A DNA stretch of 64,000 nt, taken from positions 1,118,286 to 1,182,285 of the forward strand of contig NC_031501.1 of assembly GCF_000237925.1 (NCBI RefSeq). Reading direction: 5' to 3'. The position numbers were made by a program, and so were the translations under genes. The notes beneath the pieces are model-generated. The model did not search any database and was not told the DNA's origin. It saw nothing but the letters and a program-made list of their open reading frames with translations. This document shows positions 30,777 through 45,700 of this stretch, in pieces; position 1 is the first letter of the stretch, and each line of letters begins with the position of its first letter. This DNA is from Schistosoma mansoni (taxonomy: Eukaryota; Platyhelminthes; Trematoda; Strigeidida; Schistosomatidae).

Positions 30777-33700
30777 CTGTAATAGTAAGAAAAAAAAGAA
30801 GAAATAAACATAATGGATGTCTTCAAAGTAGTGCTCTAGCATATATAAGGATCATGGAGTAAACAATTCTATATTCAGATGTTGAACAACACTAGGTAAA
30901 GATGGCAGATCAATTGAAGAAGTAATAAAATTTCATTTAGTAGGATGATTAGGATATGTTGTAAATATGCCCTATCATCGCCTACCTCAATATGGGATGA
31001 TGGCTAGCTCAGAGGAATATTGAAGAAACGTTAGAGGTCAGACAAGAACATAGAATCCATCTATAGAATCAATATTTTTTATGGTAAGCAGTGTTTACAG
31101 GTATAGCTTATCTGGTTGTGGTTAGTACTATGATCGTAACCAATTGTTCAAAACAGATGATGTAGATGAGAATCAGTTGTAATGACATAGATATATTCAC
31201 ACTTCCACTCAAAATACTTATACTTTTAACTCCATGAGTTCATTCTTTGTTATCGAATCATATTGCGTATATTTAATCTTGTCTACTGGTATCATTAAAA
31301 CTCTTATTAATTCTACAACTTTGTGATTCCATTGCATAAACCAGTAGCTGTCTGGACTCAGTAACAAAGTGGATTACATAGTGGCAGTTGAAGAGGAAGG
31401 TATCGAGTTTGAATATCGGAGTGAACATCGACAGTAAGATGCAAGTACATCCAGCTTATGAGTCCAAAAAGGGCGAAATGCGCGTTCTGTATTCCACTAC
31501 TAGCCACCACCCATCTCTGCCTATAAATGAACTACGGTCTAAAATAGGATTAATATCAATAAATACTTCAATCTTATGTGAATGGTAGGTAGTGTTGGCC
31601 ACTAAAACTCTCACTACATGTTGCGAACCATATGTTAGAATACAATTCTGGTAGCATTTATCAAATCTTTAACCATTCTTAGTAAAGAAATATGGAATAA
31701 TCTGGATAAAATTCTGGTTACATTAAACTATGGGACCATAACAGACCATTTCTGAAAGTCTTGAATTCTATGTAAAGTTTATTTATAATCGATATGATAA
31801 TCAGTTTTACGTACAATAGATGGATAGTGTGTAGCAGTCAGAGCCAAGACATGTGTGTCATCTTATTTGGGAATCGTTGACTAAATTTACCGGCGAGACA
31901 ATAATTTATGCATGATGTTTGAAAGAAATTTCAAAAAGTCGGAAAACAGTCAGTATAGAGTGAGAACCAAAAAATTTACAGCGAATACTCTTCTAAAACA
32001 TGGTTTAGAAACTTTTGAAGATTAGGAAGAGGCTCTGCAGTTCTGAAATCGTAATGCTAACGGTAGGGGAATTTATCCATTTCACTCAATAATCGACCTC
32101 TTGAGCCATGATAAAGTCGCGAAAACTCATTTAGCCTTGACCACATTGCTTATATATTATTTTTGTATACTGTGGTGGTGGGGTCTACGGTGCACGTAAC
32201 CAGGTCTATGTAAGCATCGATATGCTGCCCAGATATCCGTGTATAATGTGGTACACGGCTACACATACTGTGGTATAATTAACATTATCATTGTGACCTG
32301 AAAGTGTCTCTTGTAAGATGATCTATCATATATACTAAGGAGTTGTTAATTATACATAAGGAAGTGCTACTTATTCAGTATTCTTTAGCACTTCGTCCTC
32401 TATTTAGTTTGCATTCTCTGACGGCCGTTTCGTCTATTTATACGATTCTCTCAATTCCTCCGAACGACTTATATAAGCCTGTCATTTTCACTACATATAT
32501 GTCTCGACAGTACTCATACCACTGAATCGCGAGATCCGAACCCAGAACCTATCAGTCTCGCGTGTGAGTGCCTAACCTCTAGACCACAGAGCCGGCATCC
32601 AATGGCCGTCCAGTGCTTCCAGGTTTTCCATGGTAGTCTAGCTTCAATTGACTCATGATTTTAACTACAGTATCAAATTACAGTTTAAAAACCGTTTCAT
32701 ATATATTATGGGAATAAATGCTTATTAAACGGAAATTTTGTTGTGATTCTTCGAATTTCTTGTTGAGAATCGTTTACTACAGTCAAAGATATGATACGAA
32801 ATAATACATTTGTTATTATGACCATTGTTATCATTGTTTTCATCATGGGTTTCCAGAGTTTTATTGCAAAGCTGAAACCAATGAAGTTCAACTCTGTTGA
32901 CTATAAGGAAGGTACCCACCGAAAGCAAATTGATTGAAGTTAGACTTGTATACCATTAGAATCCAGCTCAATGGCATAGAGGTTAATCGTTTGATTTCAA
33001 GGCTGAAGGTCTTGGGTTCAACTCCCAGTTGTGGAGTCTCCAATACGTCGCTACTGAGGAGTCACATATTTTCAATGGTTATCTAACTTAAATCAATTTG
33101 TGATTACAATCATTACCATTGTTAAATCAAATGAATACTTACACATACAACGTCGTCCAGGATAATTAGCATCAAATGATGCATCAATTGTAAAAGCATT
33201 ACATTCACATATATAAGTACCTTGTGATTGAACAATACATTTAGCATTTATTGAACAATCATGATTTCCATTTTTACAAGGATCATGAACTATAGAAAAT
33301 AGGGATGGAAAGAAAAAAAGGATTTTTAGTTCATAAAATTTGGAGATGAGTTTGTGTCAAGATAAAGTAGAAATAAAATTTACCCGAAGTGGTTTGATGC
33401 AAAAGTGGTTATCCTATTTTATGAAAGCTAATAGTTTTAGCAAGTACTCATATCATTTAGTTATTGATCGTAAGAAGTGAAACTTTATCAGTTGAGATGG
33501 ATGGAACACGTGTTACGTATGCTCAACCACCGACTGCCCCGACGTGTAATGTTTTATGGTGTAAGAGTAGGTTGGAAGAAAGTTAGGGGCGGCCAGACTA
33601 AAACATGGCACAAATTCATGAAGTCACTGACAAGTGAACTGAGTCTTGTTGGTAGGTGTAGACTACCTGGTTGGGACCCGCAAGATGATAGCAATCGATG

Positions 33701-36700
33701 GTTAGAGACCTTGAATGATATGGTTCAAAATCGTTTGCAGTGGTGAAGGTGCATCCACTTTTTGTGTTCTACCAAATTCTAATCTTATGAATTCTTTATG
33801 TCTCTATCTTTTTTCTCTTTCTGTTACATTTGTTTTTGCTAATAAACAACCCAGCTACTCCTATTGTTTAGTATTCTAATACGATGACACTCGACAAGAC
33901 CCCAAAATCAGAACACGTTGAACAGAAGTTAAATTGTATTCAAAATAACAATCGTAAGTGAACAGCAATCACTAGTTTGAATAACGTTCATATATTTATA
34001 GTCTATACATAAGAAGCTTCTAGATTTTTATCCAATAATTTACCAGGGCTGATTGGTTTGGAATTAGCCAATCAGCCTGCGTCACCACGATCATGCACAT
34101 AACATGCCTTAATCTGGTTCATTTCCCGCTAACACTTTCCAAATTTATTTCATTGAATTATACTCCTTCAAATCCTAATCTTTCACATAATGCTTATACT
34201 CTTACTACTTCTACCATTATGGGATTTGAATCGACAACTGCATCTCTGTGTTAATGTGGTATGGCAACTCGAACTGATGTGCGTACGTATGAAGTTCTAC
34301 GTTGTGACTGAATGACTGATTGAAACTATAACATTAGATGTAATCCAATTTTGTAACGATGATAGAATTACAGTAAATAAACATGAATATATGGTAAATG
34401 AGTAAATAAATATATATTATAGTTGAATTCATGAGTCAATTGAAGTTAGACTACCATGGAAAACCTGGAAGCACTGGATGGCCATTTCACCCTATTATGG
34501 GACTCTTCAGCAGCTCACATCCACAATCCCACCTCATGAGATTCGAATCCAGGACCTGTCAGTCTCGCGCGCGAGCGCCTAACCTCTAGACCAATGAGCT
34601 AGCCGACATACAATGGTGTTGATGTCTAACTTCAACCAATTCACAAAATTGCCCCACCGTCCACCATTGTCCTCAGTGAGTTACTATCTCACAACAGACC
34701 CGGTTGAACTCGACTAGTCACTACTACTCAGTAGAACTCCAGGAAATATCTCTTGAAGTCAGTCACTAGTGAGCATATGATTATTATGAGAAAGGGTTTA
34801 ATTACGTAGTCTCTGAAAAAGAGGTTAAGCACTCGCGTACGAGACTGATAGGTCCTGGGTTCGAATCTTGCGAAGCGGGATCATGGAAGCGCACTGATGA
34901 GAAAACCTACAATAGGACGATACGACATTCCAGTGCTTCCTAGTTTTCCATGTTGGTCTAGCTTCAATTAACTCATGATTTCAACAATTGAAATTTCTAA
35001 TAATATCCACAAAAACCTCTTCTAATATTGTAGTGAACAAGAACACGACTGGAGACAATCGAATGTATTACAGACTATCTCACTAAATTCTGATAACTAT
35101 ACAGCAAACAGTTGATTAGCAAAATAACAACCAGTTGTTTCAATCTTCACTGTTTCTTCTCTAATTCCATTGCTCATGCATTTTCCAAACGATTGCGCTT
35201 CATTTCAGTTCCTTCCTCATCGGTCTTCTGCCAAAATACATTCTGTGTCTGATCATCACCATACACTACTTATATGAATATAAGTAGACCACACTACAAT
35301 ATTATTTATTTATATTACTACTAATATTCATCATTAATAAGTAGTACTTACCATAAACTTTAAAATTGGATGAATTCTCCATCATAATATCATTGAATGA
35401 TATCATATTGAATTCATTTACAGTTTTATTGATTAATTGGAATCCAGTCATTAATTGATTTTTAATCAATATTGGAGAGATTAATGGAATTAATGATAAA
35501 TCGATATCGAATATTGATTTTAATTGAATCATTACTGAATTATTATTATTATAATAATTAATTAAATAACAATCAATTAATGAATTTGATAATTGTAAAT
35601 TTGATCCATATGTTATACTTAATTTAAGCTAAAATGAAATAAAAAAGAAAAAAAAGTTGATCGGAAAAACAATAGGATCATAATAATAAAATATTGACGG
35701 CAAGAGTATAATTTGTGGATGAGCCAATCAGGAGCGTTTCAGGAATTTCAAGGTCACGGCGCAAATTTTAATACCTGATGCTCATGCACGATCGGTTCAC
35801 AGAAGATTTTAGAGAGGACGTGACAATTAAGCGGTTACAATAAATGGGACTATTAAGAAGTTCCTTTATTTGTAATTGTGGTAATCAAATGACTTGTAGA
35901 CCTTGTTCAGACTAACATGATGTTGTCCTTCCATGTAATATATGTTGGAGGAACAAGTTTGCTAGAATAGGAACGGTTTTCGCTCGATCCGTATTGAGAC
36001 TAAGGAAAATTATAATAATTGCCGCGAATTGTATAATAAAAGCATCAGTAACATTGGCTGCAATGATCGCAGATGTTACTGAAGCTTTGGCTGTTCAGTG
36101 GTATGAATATTGTAGGGACATATCCATAATAAAAATGATAAACTTACACAATCGGAGTATACACAAACAATAATGGAGCTATGTGGTCGAGTCTGAGAGG
36201 GTTTTTGTGACTTTATCATGGCTCCAAAGATTGACTATTATGGAGGCATATGGATGAATTTCTCTACCTTATGCATTAAGATTTCGGAACTCTTTGAATC
36301 TTTTTCTAACCTTGACAAGTTTTTGGACCTTATGAAAGACGTGTATCCACTTTAATTATTATTATAAGTGTTTACTCTATACGGACTGTTTTCTGATTGG
36401 CTAATATTTCTCAAGGTCACACAAGATTTGTTCAAAACTCTCCCATAAATTATAGTCTCGCCATATTTATAATTAATTAATCATTATCATCAGAAAGGGG
36501 TTTTGTGGTTATTAACAGTAATTTTAACAGTTGAGATCATGAAGTAGTGGAGTTCAACTGGGTCTGTTATGAGATAGTAACTCATTGAAAACATTGGTGG
36601 ATGTGTCTCTCAATTTCGTGGATTGATTGAAGTTAGACATTAACACCGTTGGATGACGGCCAGCTCAGTGGTTCTAAAGGTTAAGCGCTCGTGCGCGAAA

Positions 36701-39700
36701 CTGATAGATTCTGGGTTCGAATTTCGTGAGGAGGATCGTCGACACGCACTGCTGAGGACTCTCACAATAGGGTGAAAAGGGCCATCCAGTGCTTCCAGGT
36801 TTTCCATGGTGGTCTAGCTTCAATTGATTCATGATCTCAACTGTTAAAATCAATCATTATATGGATTATTGATTGATTAGTTGATAACAGGATATAGGTT
36901 AAAAATAACAAAAAAATACTTAGTATCTAAATGTTTGGATTATTTTTCCTGGTTAGCGTTTTTTTTTGGCGAATTAGTTTTCTACGGGATGCGGTCTCTA
37001 ACCCCATTCCCAACCCTCCTTCTTTATCCGAGCTTGGGACCGGCAGTAGCCTACTGAGGAGCTACAAGCGGAGGGATTATGTAATATTCTGTTCAAACTG
37101 TTTCCATATTAGTCGGTTAATTCATATTTATTCATAGATTTGATCTCCATTGAAGTCATGAGTACTCACTATTAAGTAGTCTAATACTACAACAAATCAT
37201 CTATCCATTACTGGATGGTTTTCAAGGGTACTTAAACTGTGATTAATCTTAGCTTTTTATCCTTTTCATTCTATCTATCTATCTACCTATCTATCTATCA
37301 AAAATGAATATAAACCTGTTACATAGATAAACTCTTCATTGATGAATAATAATAATGTATATTATTAAATTCATGAACCGATCAGTGTTAGACCATCACT
37401 GAAAACCTGGAAACACTGAACGTCCATTTCGTTCTAGTGTGGAACTCCTCAGCAGTGTGCATCTACAATTGCACACGCGGGATTCTTAATCTAAATTAAC
37501 AATCTTTATAACATCAAACTGAAACCAATGATTATACTTTCACTAATCAGCGATGTCACTAACGAATGTTCTGAAAAGGATGTTATTTATGATTATACTA
37601 TTAGGTTAAATGAATTTGTCACTGGTTTCTTCATGATGATGGTGTTTGTGACGATGAAAAGCCAAATTGATTTCTGCTTGTTCTGACTTAAGACAGTGGG
37701 AATGTAGTGGACTCAAACATAAGTGAGAGACCATCGAATGTATTGGAATACAGAATCATAGAATCTCTCAGTAAAATCTGAGAAAACCTGGAAGCACTAG
37801 ACGGCCGTTTCGTCCTATCACAGGACTCCTCAGCAGTGCGCATCCACGATCCCGCATTCGTGAGACTCGAACCTAGGACCTACCAGTCTCGCGCCAGTGC
37901 ACTTAACCGATTACATATGCAGATTACATATGCAACCATACTAAGTAAAAGTACGAATCGATGTAAATATAAAGAAAGATGTTCTACCAGCGACAACAAA
38001 ACTAACAGTTAAAATGATTAATTTTAATTCATATATATTTCGGTTGTTTGGAAACTTTCCTGGTTATGGTTTTTTTTTAACAAGGTTGTTGTTGATACAG
38101 ATGTGAAGGCGAAGATTATCAAAGAAAGGTTGACATTCCTACAGTTGAAGATATTATGGAACTCAAAACAACTACCAACCAATACCAAAGTCAGAATCTT
38201 CAATACGGACGTCTAGACAGTTCTACTGTACAGAGCTAAAACATGGAGAACTACTACAACCATTGTCAAGAAGGTATAAGTATTTATAAATAGTTGTCTT
38301 CGCAAAATACTCAACATTTACTGGCCAGATATCATCAGCAACAGCCTTCTGTGGGAGAGAAAAAACCAGCTTCCAACTGAAGAGGAAATTAGGGAAAGAC
38401 GTTGGAAGTTGATAGGACACACATTGAGAAAATCATCAGACTGCGTCACGAAGCAGGCGTTAACTTGGAATCCGAAATGGAAACGGAAAAGAGGAAGACC
38501 AAAGAACATATTGCGTTAGGAATTTGAAGCAGGCATCAAAAAATGAATCGTGATTGGAAATAACTATAAAAGATTGCTCAGGACAGAGCTGGATGGAGAA
38601 CGCTGGTCAGCGGCCTATGTTCCTCCACGAGAGACAACAAGCTCAAGTAAGTAATTAGACCTACCCATTGATGGTTAGGACTGCAATTAATTAGCCTTTC
38701 CGATATATGTGGATATCTAATCAATTGCAGTCATAAACATCAGTGGTAAGATTCAAACAAGCAATATAGACGAATTACAATTCACTTGATTGCACAAACC
38801 AGTGGCTATCTTGACCCAGTAACTAAATGAATACCATAATGACCTTTAAAGCGGAAGGTAATGAGTTCGAGTACCGAACATTGACTATAGAATACAGGTA
38901 CATCCAGCTGTCAAGTCCAAAAATAAAGCAATACGCGTGTAGCTGTAAATAATTCCCCAAAATCAATGGCTTTTTAAGTGTTCGACATTGGATGCTGACC
39001 ACATTAGTTTTAATGAACTTGTTTAGCTGAAGGCGTTCGGTCATGCATCCGCACCAGATCACGTTACAGTACAGAATGGGAAACATCTCCTACGATCACT
39101 AACCAGATTAGATCAATCGCTTATCGATATATTGATAACGCATCAAATATATCTTCCAAACTTTTCGCTTCTGACTTCTGATTTTAACTGGTTGGGCATA
39201 ATTCAATTATAGAAGGTGTTACTGGTTAATAGTTGTCAAACTACAATACTGGGGGTATCTTCACGCACGTTCTGTATTCCACTGCCAACTATCATCCATC
39301 TCTGCTTCAAAACTTGATTTACTTTACTTATATCTATTATTCTATTTTAAATTGATGACGTTTGTTTTAATACTATTGAATTCATTATCAAAAAATGGAA
39401 GCTTCTTATTTAAAACTTACTAGTTTACAAACATCTAATGCTTTTGTATTTGATAAATAACTTGACTTATCTTCATAATCTTTTTGCCAAATAGCTTCTT
39501 TTCCATTATCATATAATTTAAGTTCTACGACAAATATAAGATCATCTGAAGGAAATGTAAAACAAAGAAAAGAGAAACTTACGGACGAATTACATGTTAA
39601 ATTATTTAATGAAATTTTGTATCCAGGAAATAAAACTAGCCATAGGGAGAAGAGGAAGACCAACGAACACATTACTTACTTACTTACTTACTTACGCCTG

Positions 39701-42700
39701 TTACTCCCAATGGAGCATAGGCCGCCGACCAACATTCTCCAACCTACTTACTCTGTCCTGGGCCTTTTCTTTCTAGTTCTATCCAGTTTTTGTTCATTCT
39801 TCTCATGTCTGTTACTATTTCTCTGTGTAATATGTTCTTAGGTCTTCCTCTTCTTCTATGGCCTTCAGGATTCCACGTGAGAGCCTGCTTTCTGACGCAG
39901 TTGGGTGATTTTCTCAATGTGTGTCCTATCTCCTTCCAGTTCTTCTTCCTGATTTCTTCCTCCGTTGGATGGAATCTGGTTTGTTCTCTCCCACAGTAGA
40001 ACGTTGGTGGTAGTGTCTGACCAACGGATCTGAAATATTTTGCTTAGACAACTGTTAATAAACACCTGTATCTTCTCGATGATGGCTTTCATAGTTCTCC
40101 ACGTCTCCGACCCATACAGTAGAACTGCCTTGACATTTGTATTGGAATTCTGATCTTGGTGTTGGTTGACAATTGTTTTGAGTTCCAGATGTTCTTCAGT
40201 TGTAAATATGCTGCTCTCGCTTTGCCGATCCTCGCCCTCACATCTGCATCTGATCCACCGTGTTCATCAATGATGCTGCCAGATATGTAGAGGTTTCCAC
40301 ATTCTCCAAATCTCCATCATGTGTAATTTGATTGGTGCATGTTATATTGTATCGGAGATTCTTGCTTTTCTCTTTGTTTATATTGAGACCTAATGCTGCT
40401 GAGGCTGCTGCTACACTGTTCGTTTTCTCCTGCATTTGTTGTTAAAGAACACATTACGCCGAGAAATAGTAACAGACATGAGAAGAATGAACAAAAACTG
40501 GATAGAACTAGAAAGGAAGGCCCAGGACAGAGTGAGTGGGTTGGAGAATGTTGGTCGGCGGCCTATGCTCCATTGGGAGTAACAAGCATAAGTAAAATAA
40601 GTAAGTAAGTAAGCACAGGGATATTGAAAATTAGGTGAAACGATATATGATTTGTTTTCAGTCTAGTATTATCTCTGTGAGAGGTCATAATTGGACACCC
40701 TTTTTAATTTCTTTCATTTGGTATTGCTTGTTTGAATCTTTCTGTTGATGTTTAGGAGTGCAATTGATCAGTATCTTACTGGTACATATTCATCCTGTGT
40801 GGATTGCTTAGATTTTGCCTTAATTCACAAGCATTATAAGCAGAGATGAATGGTGGTTAGTAGTCCCAAATGGAATGAAACGCACGTCTTGCATTCCACT
40901 GTAAGCCACTATACATGCTTTTTATATTCTGTTTAGGATTTTTCGAATACAGTCAACGACAATAAGTTTCCTTGTAAATCCCAATAGATCGTACAGTTCA
41001 TTGAAAGTTCTCTATAAAGAAACCAAACGATCCAAAAAGGCTATGTTCATTAGATCTTAAATATAATCAACGGTAGTTAGATTCGTAGGTTGTATTCGTC
41101 AGCTGTAGTATCAGGACTCAGTAGCTAAGTAAATAACACGATGGTGTTTGAAGCGAAAGGTACTGGGTTCGAGTCCCGGAGTGGACAACAACTCAGATGG
41201 AAGTACACCCATCTGACGAGTCCAAAATAAGACGAAACGCGCGTCAAATTGGATTCCACTGCTAGCCACTATCCATATTTGCTTATAAAACTTATGACTT
41301 AAGGCAATATCGAGGCAGTCCTCAGAGGATGCATATATGCCAATGAGAGACTGATCAATTGCAGTCCGAAACATCAATAGTAAGATACAAGCAAACAATA
41401 TCAAGTGAATTTAGGTTGATTTTTCCTTTAAAAAGTGTCAGATACCTATTGTTTTTTTAATTTTGGTTACCGTTCGATTCTGTTCTACTGAAGTCATTAA
41501 CACTATCGGATCCCGGATCAAGGGTGTAGAGGTTAAGCATTCGTGTGTGAGACTGAATGCCTTGGGTTCGATGAGTACTACTGAGAAGTCCTTTACTAGG
41601 ACGAAACGGCCATCCAGTGGTTCCAAGTTTTCTAAGATGGTCTAGTTTTAATTGACTCATGAATCCAACTATAGAATTTCTAAAAAGTGTAAAATTTGAT
41701 TACAAATGAGGTAGTTGTCGATTATAGATTAAATAAGTTGAGTTTTAGATATTTCGCAAACTTTTGTAAGGAGCACAGACTACTTAAAGTAATTTTGGCA
41801 TTTTCTTGACTTTTGGAGAATTTTATAGGGAGAAATCAACGTTTCCCGATAGTCTAGCAGATTGTTTCAGGTAGCTTTTTCTGTTTTCGGATTATTCAGT
41901 GTTGATCATTCGATTTCTTCTAGATTGTAACTTTGTTATGGTTACAAATGTGTATAAGAAGTTGTAGTTTCGTTAAATAGTTGTCATCATTCATCACAAG
42001 GAAGAGGGTGGGATATATATGACACTATGGGGATTACTGTATTTTGTTATAACAGATACTCAGTCATTGTAAGAAAAGAAGGATAGTCTCTAGCAGTGTA
42101 ATCCAGGACGCGCATTTCGTCCTATTTGGGACTCGTCAACTGGATGTACCTGCATCTCAGAGTTGATGTTCACTCTAAGACTTGAACCCAGTACCTTTCG
42201 CTTCAAACGCTATTGCGTTATCCACTCAGCTACTGAGTCCTGATAGCCACTTGCTTGTGCAATGGGGTGAAGTTTGAATTCACATAGTATCGTTTGTTTG
42301 AATCTTCCCATTGATGTTTAAGACTGCAACTGGTCAGTCCCAGAGTGAACATCAAGTCTGAGATGCAGGTACATTCATCTGACGAGTCCTAAATAGGACG
42401 AAACGCGCGTCCTGGATTCCACTGCTAGTCACTATGCATATTTGCTTATAATGCTTGTGAATTAAGGCTATATCGAGGCACTTAGCACAGTATGCACATA
42501 TACCAATAAGAGACTGATCAATTGCACTCCTTAACATCAATGGGAAGATTCAAACAAACAATACAAAGTGAAGATACTCAATCAGTTAAAGTAAAAATAT
42601 GAAAAACTTTACTAAATCAGATAGCTGACTTAATTCTTGACGTTTTCAATATTCAACGAATATTTGGTGTCGAAAACTTTCAGTCACATTTCCGTTCATT

Positions 42701-45700
42701 AAGTAACTGAGTGCTGTAAGATAGTGTAATTTTCATTAGAGAGTTTATTACGAACCAATACATTCGCCTACTTTATGTTTCCTATCTTGTATATTGGGCT
42801 TCACTATACTGACATATTCACAGTCAGTCAGTCAGTCACAACGTAGAACTTCGTACGTACGTACATCAGTTCGAGTTGCCAAGCCACATTGGCACAGAGA
42901 TACAGTTATCGATTCAAATCCCATAGTGGTAGAAGTAGTAAGAGTATAAGCAGTAATCCGAAAGACTAGGGTTTGAAGATGTTATTCATAGAGTATAATA
43001 CAGTGAAATAAATTTGAAAAGAGAAAAAGATAGAAACGTGAAGAATTCAGAAGATTAGAATTTGGGAGAACACAAAGAGTGGATACACCTGCGCCATTGC
43101 AAACAATTTTGAGCCATATCATTCAAGATCTCTAACCATCGATTGCTATCATCTCTCGGATCCCAATCAGGTAGTCTACACCTACCAGCGTGGGTCAGTC
43201 CACTTGTCAGTGTCTTCATGGATTAGTGCCACGTTTTGGTTTGGCCGCCCCTAGCTTTCTTCCAACCTACTCCTACACCATAAAACATTGCACGTCGGGG
43301 CAGTCGGTGGTTGGGCATACGTAACACGTGTTCCAGCCATCTCAACTGATGAAGTTTCACTACTTCATCAATCAATTTGCCATCCTTACCTTGTACCCGT
43401 TTCCAAACAACTGCATTACTTACCCGGTGGTCCCAGAATATACGAGCAATGCTTCGAAGACACCTATGGTCGAATATTAGCAGCCGCAGATAACCTTAGC
43501 CCCTTGAAGTGAAATATTTAGTGTGAATTACACCTTAATATTCAATAATCATTCACCAGATGAACAGAAAGATGGTCAAAACTTCTGAATATCGTACACT
43601 TATTGAATATTAAAAAGTGTTCCTGACAATCTCAGGTCATTCAATCACTTTTTTTAAATTTTATGTAATTGAGATCATGAGTCAATTGAACTTAGACCAC
43701 CATGGAAAACCTTGAAGCACTGAACGGCCGTTTCGTCCTATTGTGGGACTCCTCAGCAGTGCGCTTCCACGATTTCGCCTCGCGGGATTCGACCCAGGAC
43801 CTACCAGTCTCGCGCCAGAGCATTTAACCGATAGACCACTGAGCTGGCCGTCACCCGACGTTGTTAATGTCTAACTTCAACCAATCCACGAATAAGAGCG
43901 ACCAGCTTTCATTGTACTGAGGTAGGTACTTGTCTCTACCTAACATGGATTAGCCCCACTGGTCACGACTTCTCACTAGAACTCCAGGAATTACCTCATG
44001 GAGCCAGTTACTAGTGAGCATATGATCATTATCAGATAAACGAGTCTTTTTTTCAATTTTTTGGATCCATTAAAACTTTAATTCATTAATTACCATACAT
44101 CTCAGTTAATAATCTTACATAAATGTTAATCGTTAACTTACGTCTTTCACATCGTTTTCCACGTGTATGATCTTTACATAAACATTTTGGTGATTTCGAT
44201 GTACCAACACATGTTCCCCCATATTTACATGTTGATTCTTGACAATTTGTTAAATCTGTTTCTGTCTCTTTAATATAAAAAGAAAAAAATAATAATTTTC
44301 TAATAGAAATTTAAAAGATATAAGAATGGATAAGATCTGTTTGTAAATTCACATTGTTTAAGTAGGGATTTCATGATGAATTAAGATCATATATCAGAAG
44401 GGGTTTTAAGGAGGTTTCAGTATTTTCATAGTTGAAATCACCAGTCAGTTGAAGCTAGACCACCATTGAAAACCTTGAAGCACTGGACGGTCGTTTCGTC
44501 CTATTATGGGACTCCTCAGCAGTGTGCATTCACGATCCTGACTCGCCAGGACCTATCAGTCTCGCGCCGGAGCACTTAACCTGTAAACCACTGAGCTGGC
44601 TGGCATCCAACGGTGTTAATATCTAACTTCAACCAATCCACGATGTTTGAGCTACCGTTCACCAATTGTCTTCAGTGAGTTGATATCTCTACAACAGACT
44701 TGGTTGAACTCCACTGGTCACTGCTTCTCACTAGAACCCCAGAAAATATCTCTTGAAGTCAGTCACTAGTGAGCATATGATTATAGATCAGAAGGGGGAC
44801 GAAACGGCCGCTCAGTGCCTCCAGGTTTTCCATGATGGTCTAGCTTCAACTGACTCGTGAATTCAACTATGAATTAAGATCACTCAGAAAGTTTCGTTGT
44901 TTATATAACGTAATGAAATTAGCTAGACAAACTTTCAGAATCGAGAAATACTGGAGAGTTTTCATCGAAGTATAGATCTTGACAACGGTACTTACCAGGG
45001 GTCAAAGTCATGACCTTCAGATCATATGGTGAGTGTTTAATCTTTAGATCAATGCGACGGCATCCAAAGGTATATATGTCTAACTTCGATCACAATTTAT
45101 TTATTTATTTAAACACATAAATATTGGTACAAAGGGGCGCCAGATATATATGCGCCACACAAATATCATTTGATTTGTGTGAGGGCTGTGATATTACCCA
45201 GGTGCACAAATCGAAACAGGTAGTTTACTTAGGGAGCCACAACCGGAGCCTCCGACCTAAAAATCTGATTCACAAGGAAGTGAAGCATCGTAAGGAGATG
45301 CACTCACATGGTAGCCGGTGACCAACAATAGGTTCATGCACCATTTATTCCCTCAAGATACTGGAGCCCATGTGCACCACTGGTTTGGAATCAGGGTTGT
45401 CCAACTCCCCTAGGTGGACTTTCCGTGTCTACCAACCTCGTTAAAGTGCCGGATATTCGCTTTTCGTCCTCTCAATTTCGTGAACAACAATAATGCCACG
45501 AGAAGTCAGTGAGTAGGACTTTCATTGCAGATCCGTGGCCATGTGAGAGTATTTGGAGAGGGAGAGCGGACTCTTTCTCCCCACTCTTGGCCGTACCAGG
45601 GCATTTGGGGGCTCAATCACAATATTGCGACTTGATTAAAATTAGAAGTGTTGCTTACTTGATGTTAACTAAATGCCACAAAGTTTAAGCGTTCACTATG

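Noticed and set aside
36660-36735. tRNA gene from A and B boxes
   Set aside because: The boxes are the tRNA-derived head of SINE-B; no closed acceptor stem or clear anticodon arm, and the hammerhead follows directly.
45124-45321. 65-codon plus frame with [13 protein letters not shown] shared with 48560-48787
   Set aside because: Both are R500 copies; the shared peptide reflects near-identical repeat DNA.
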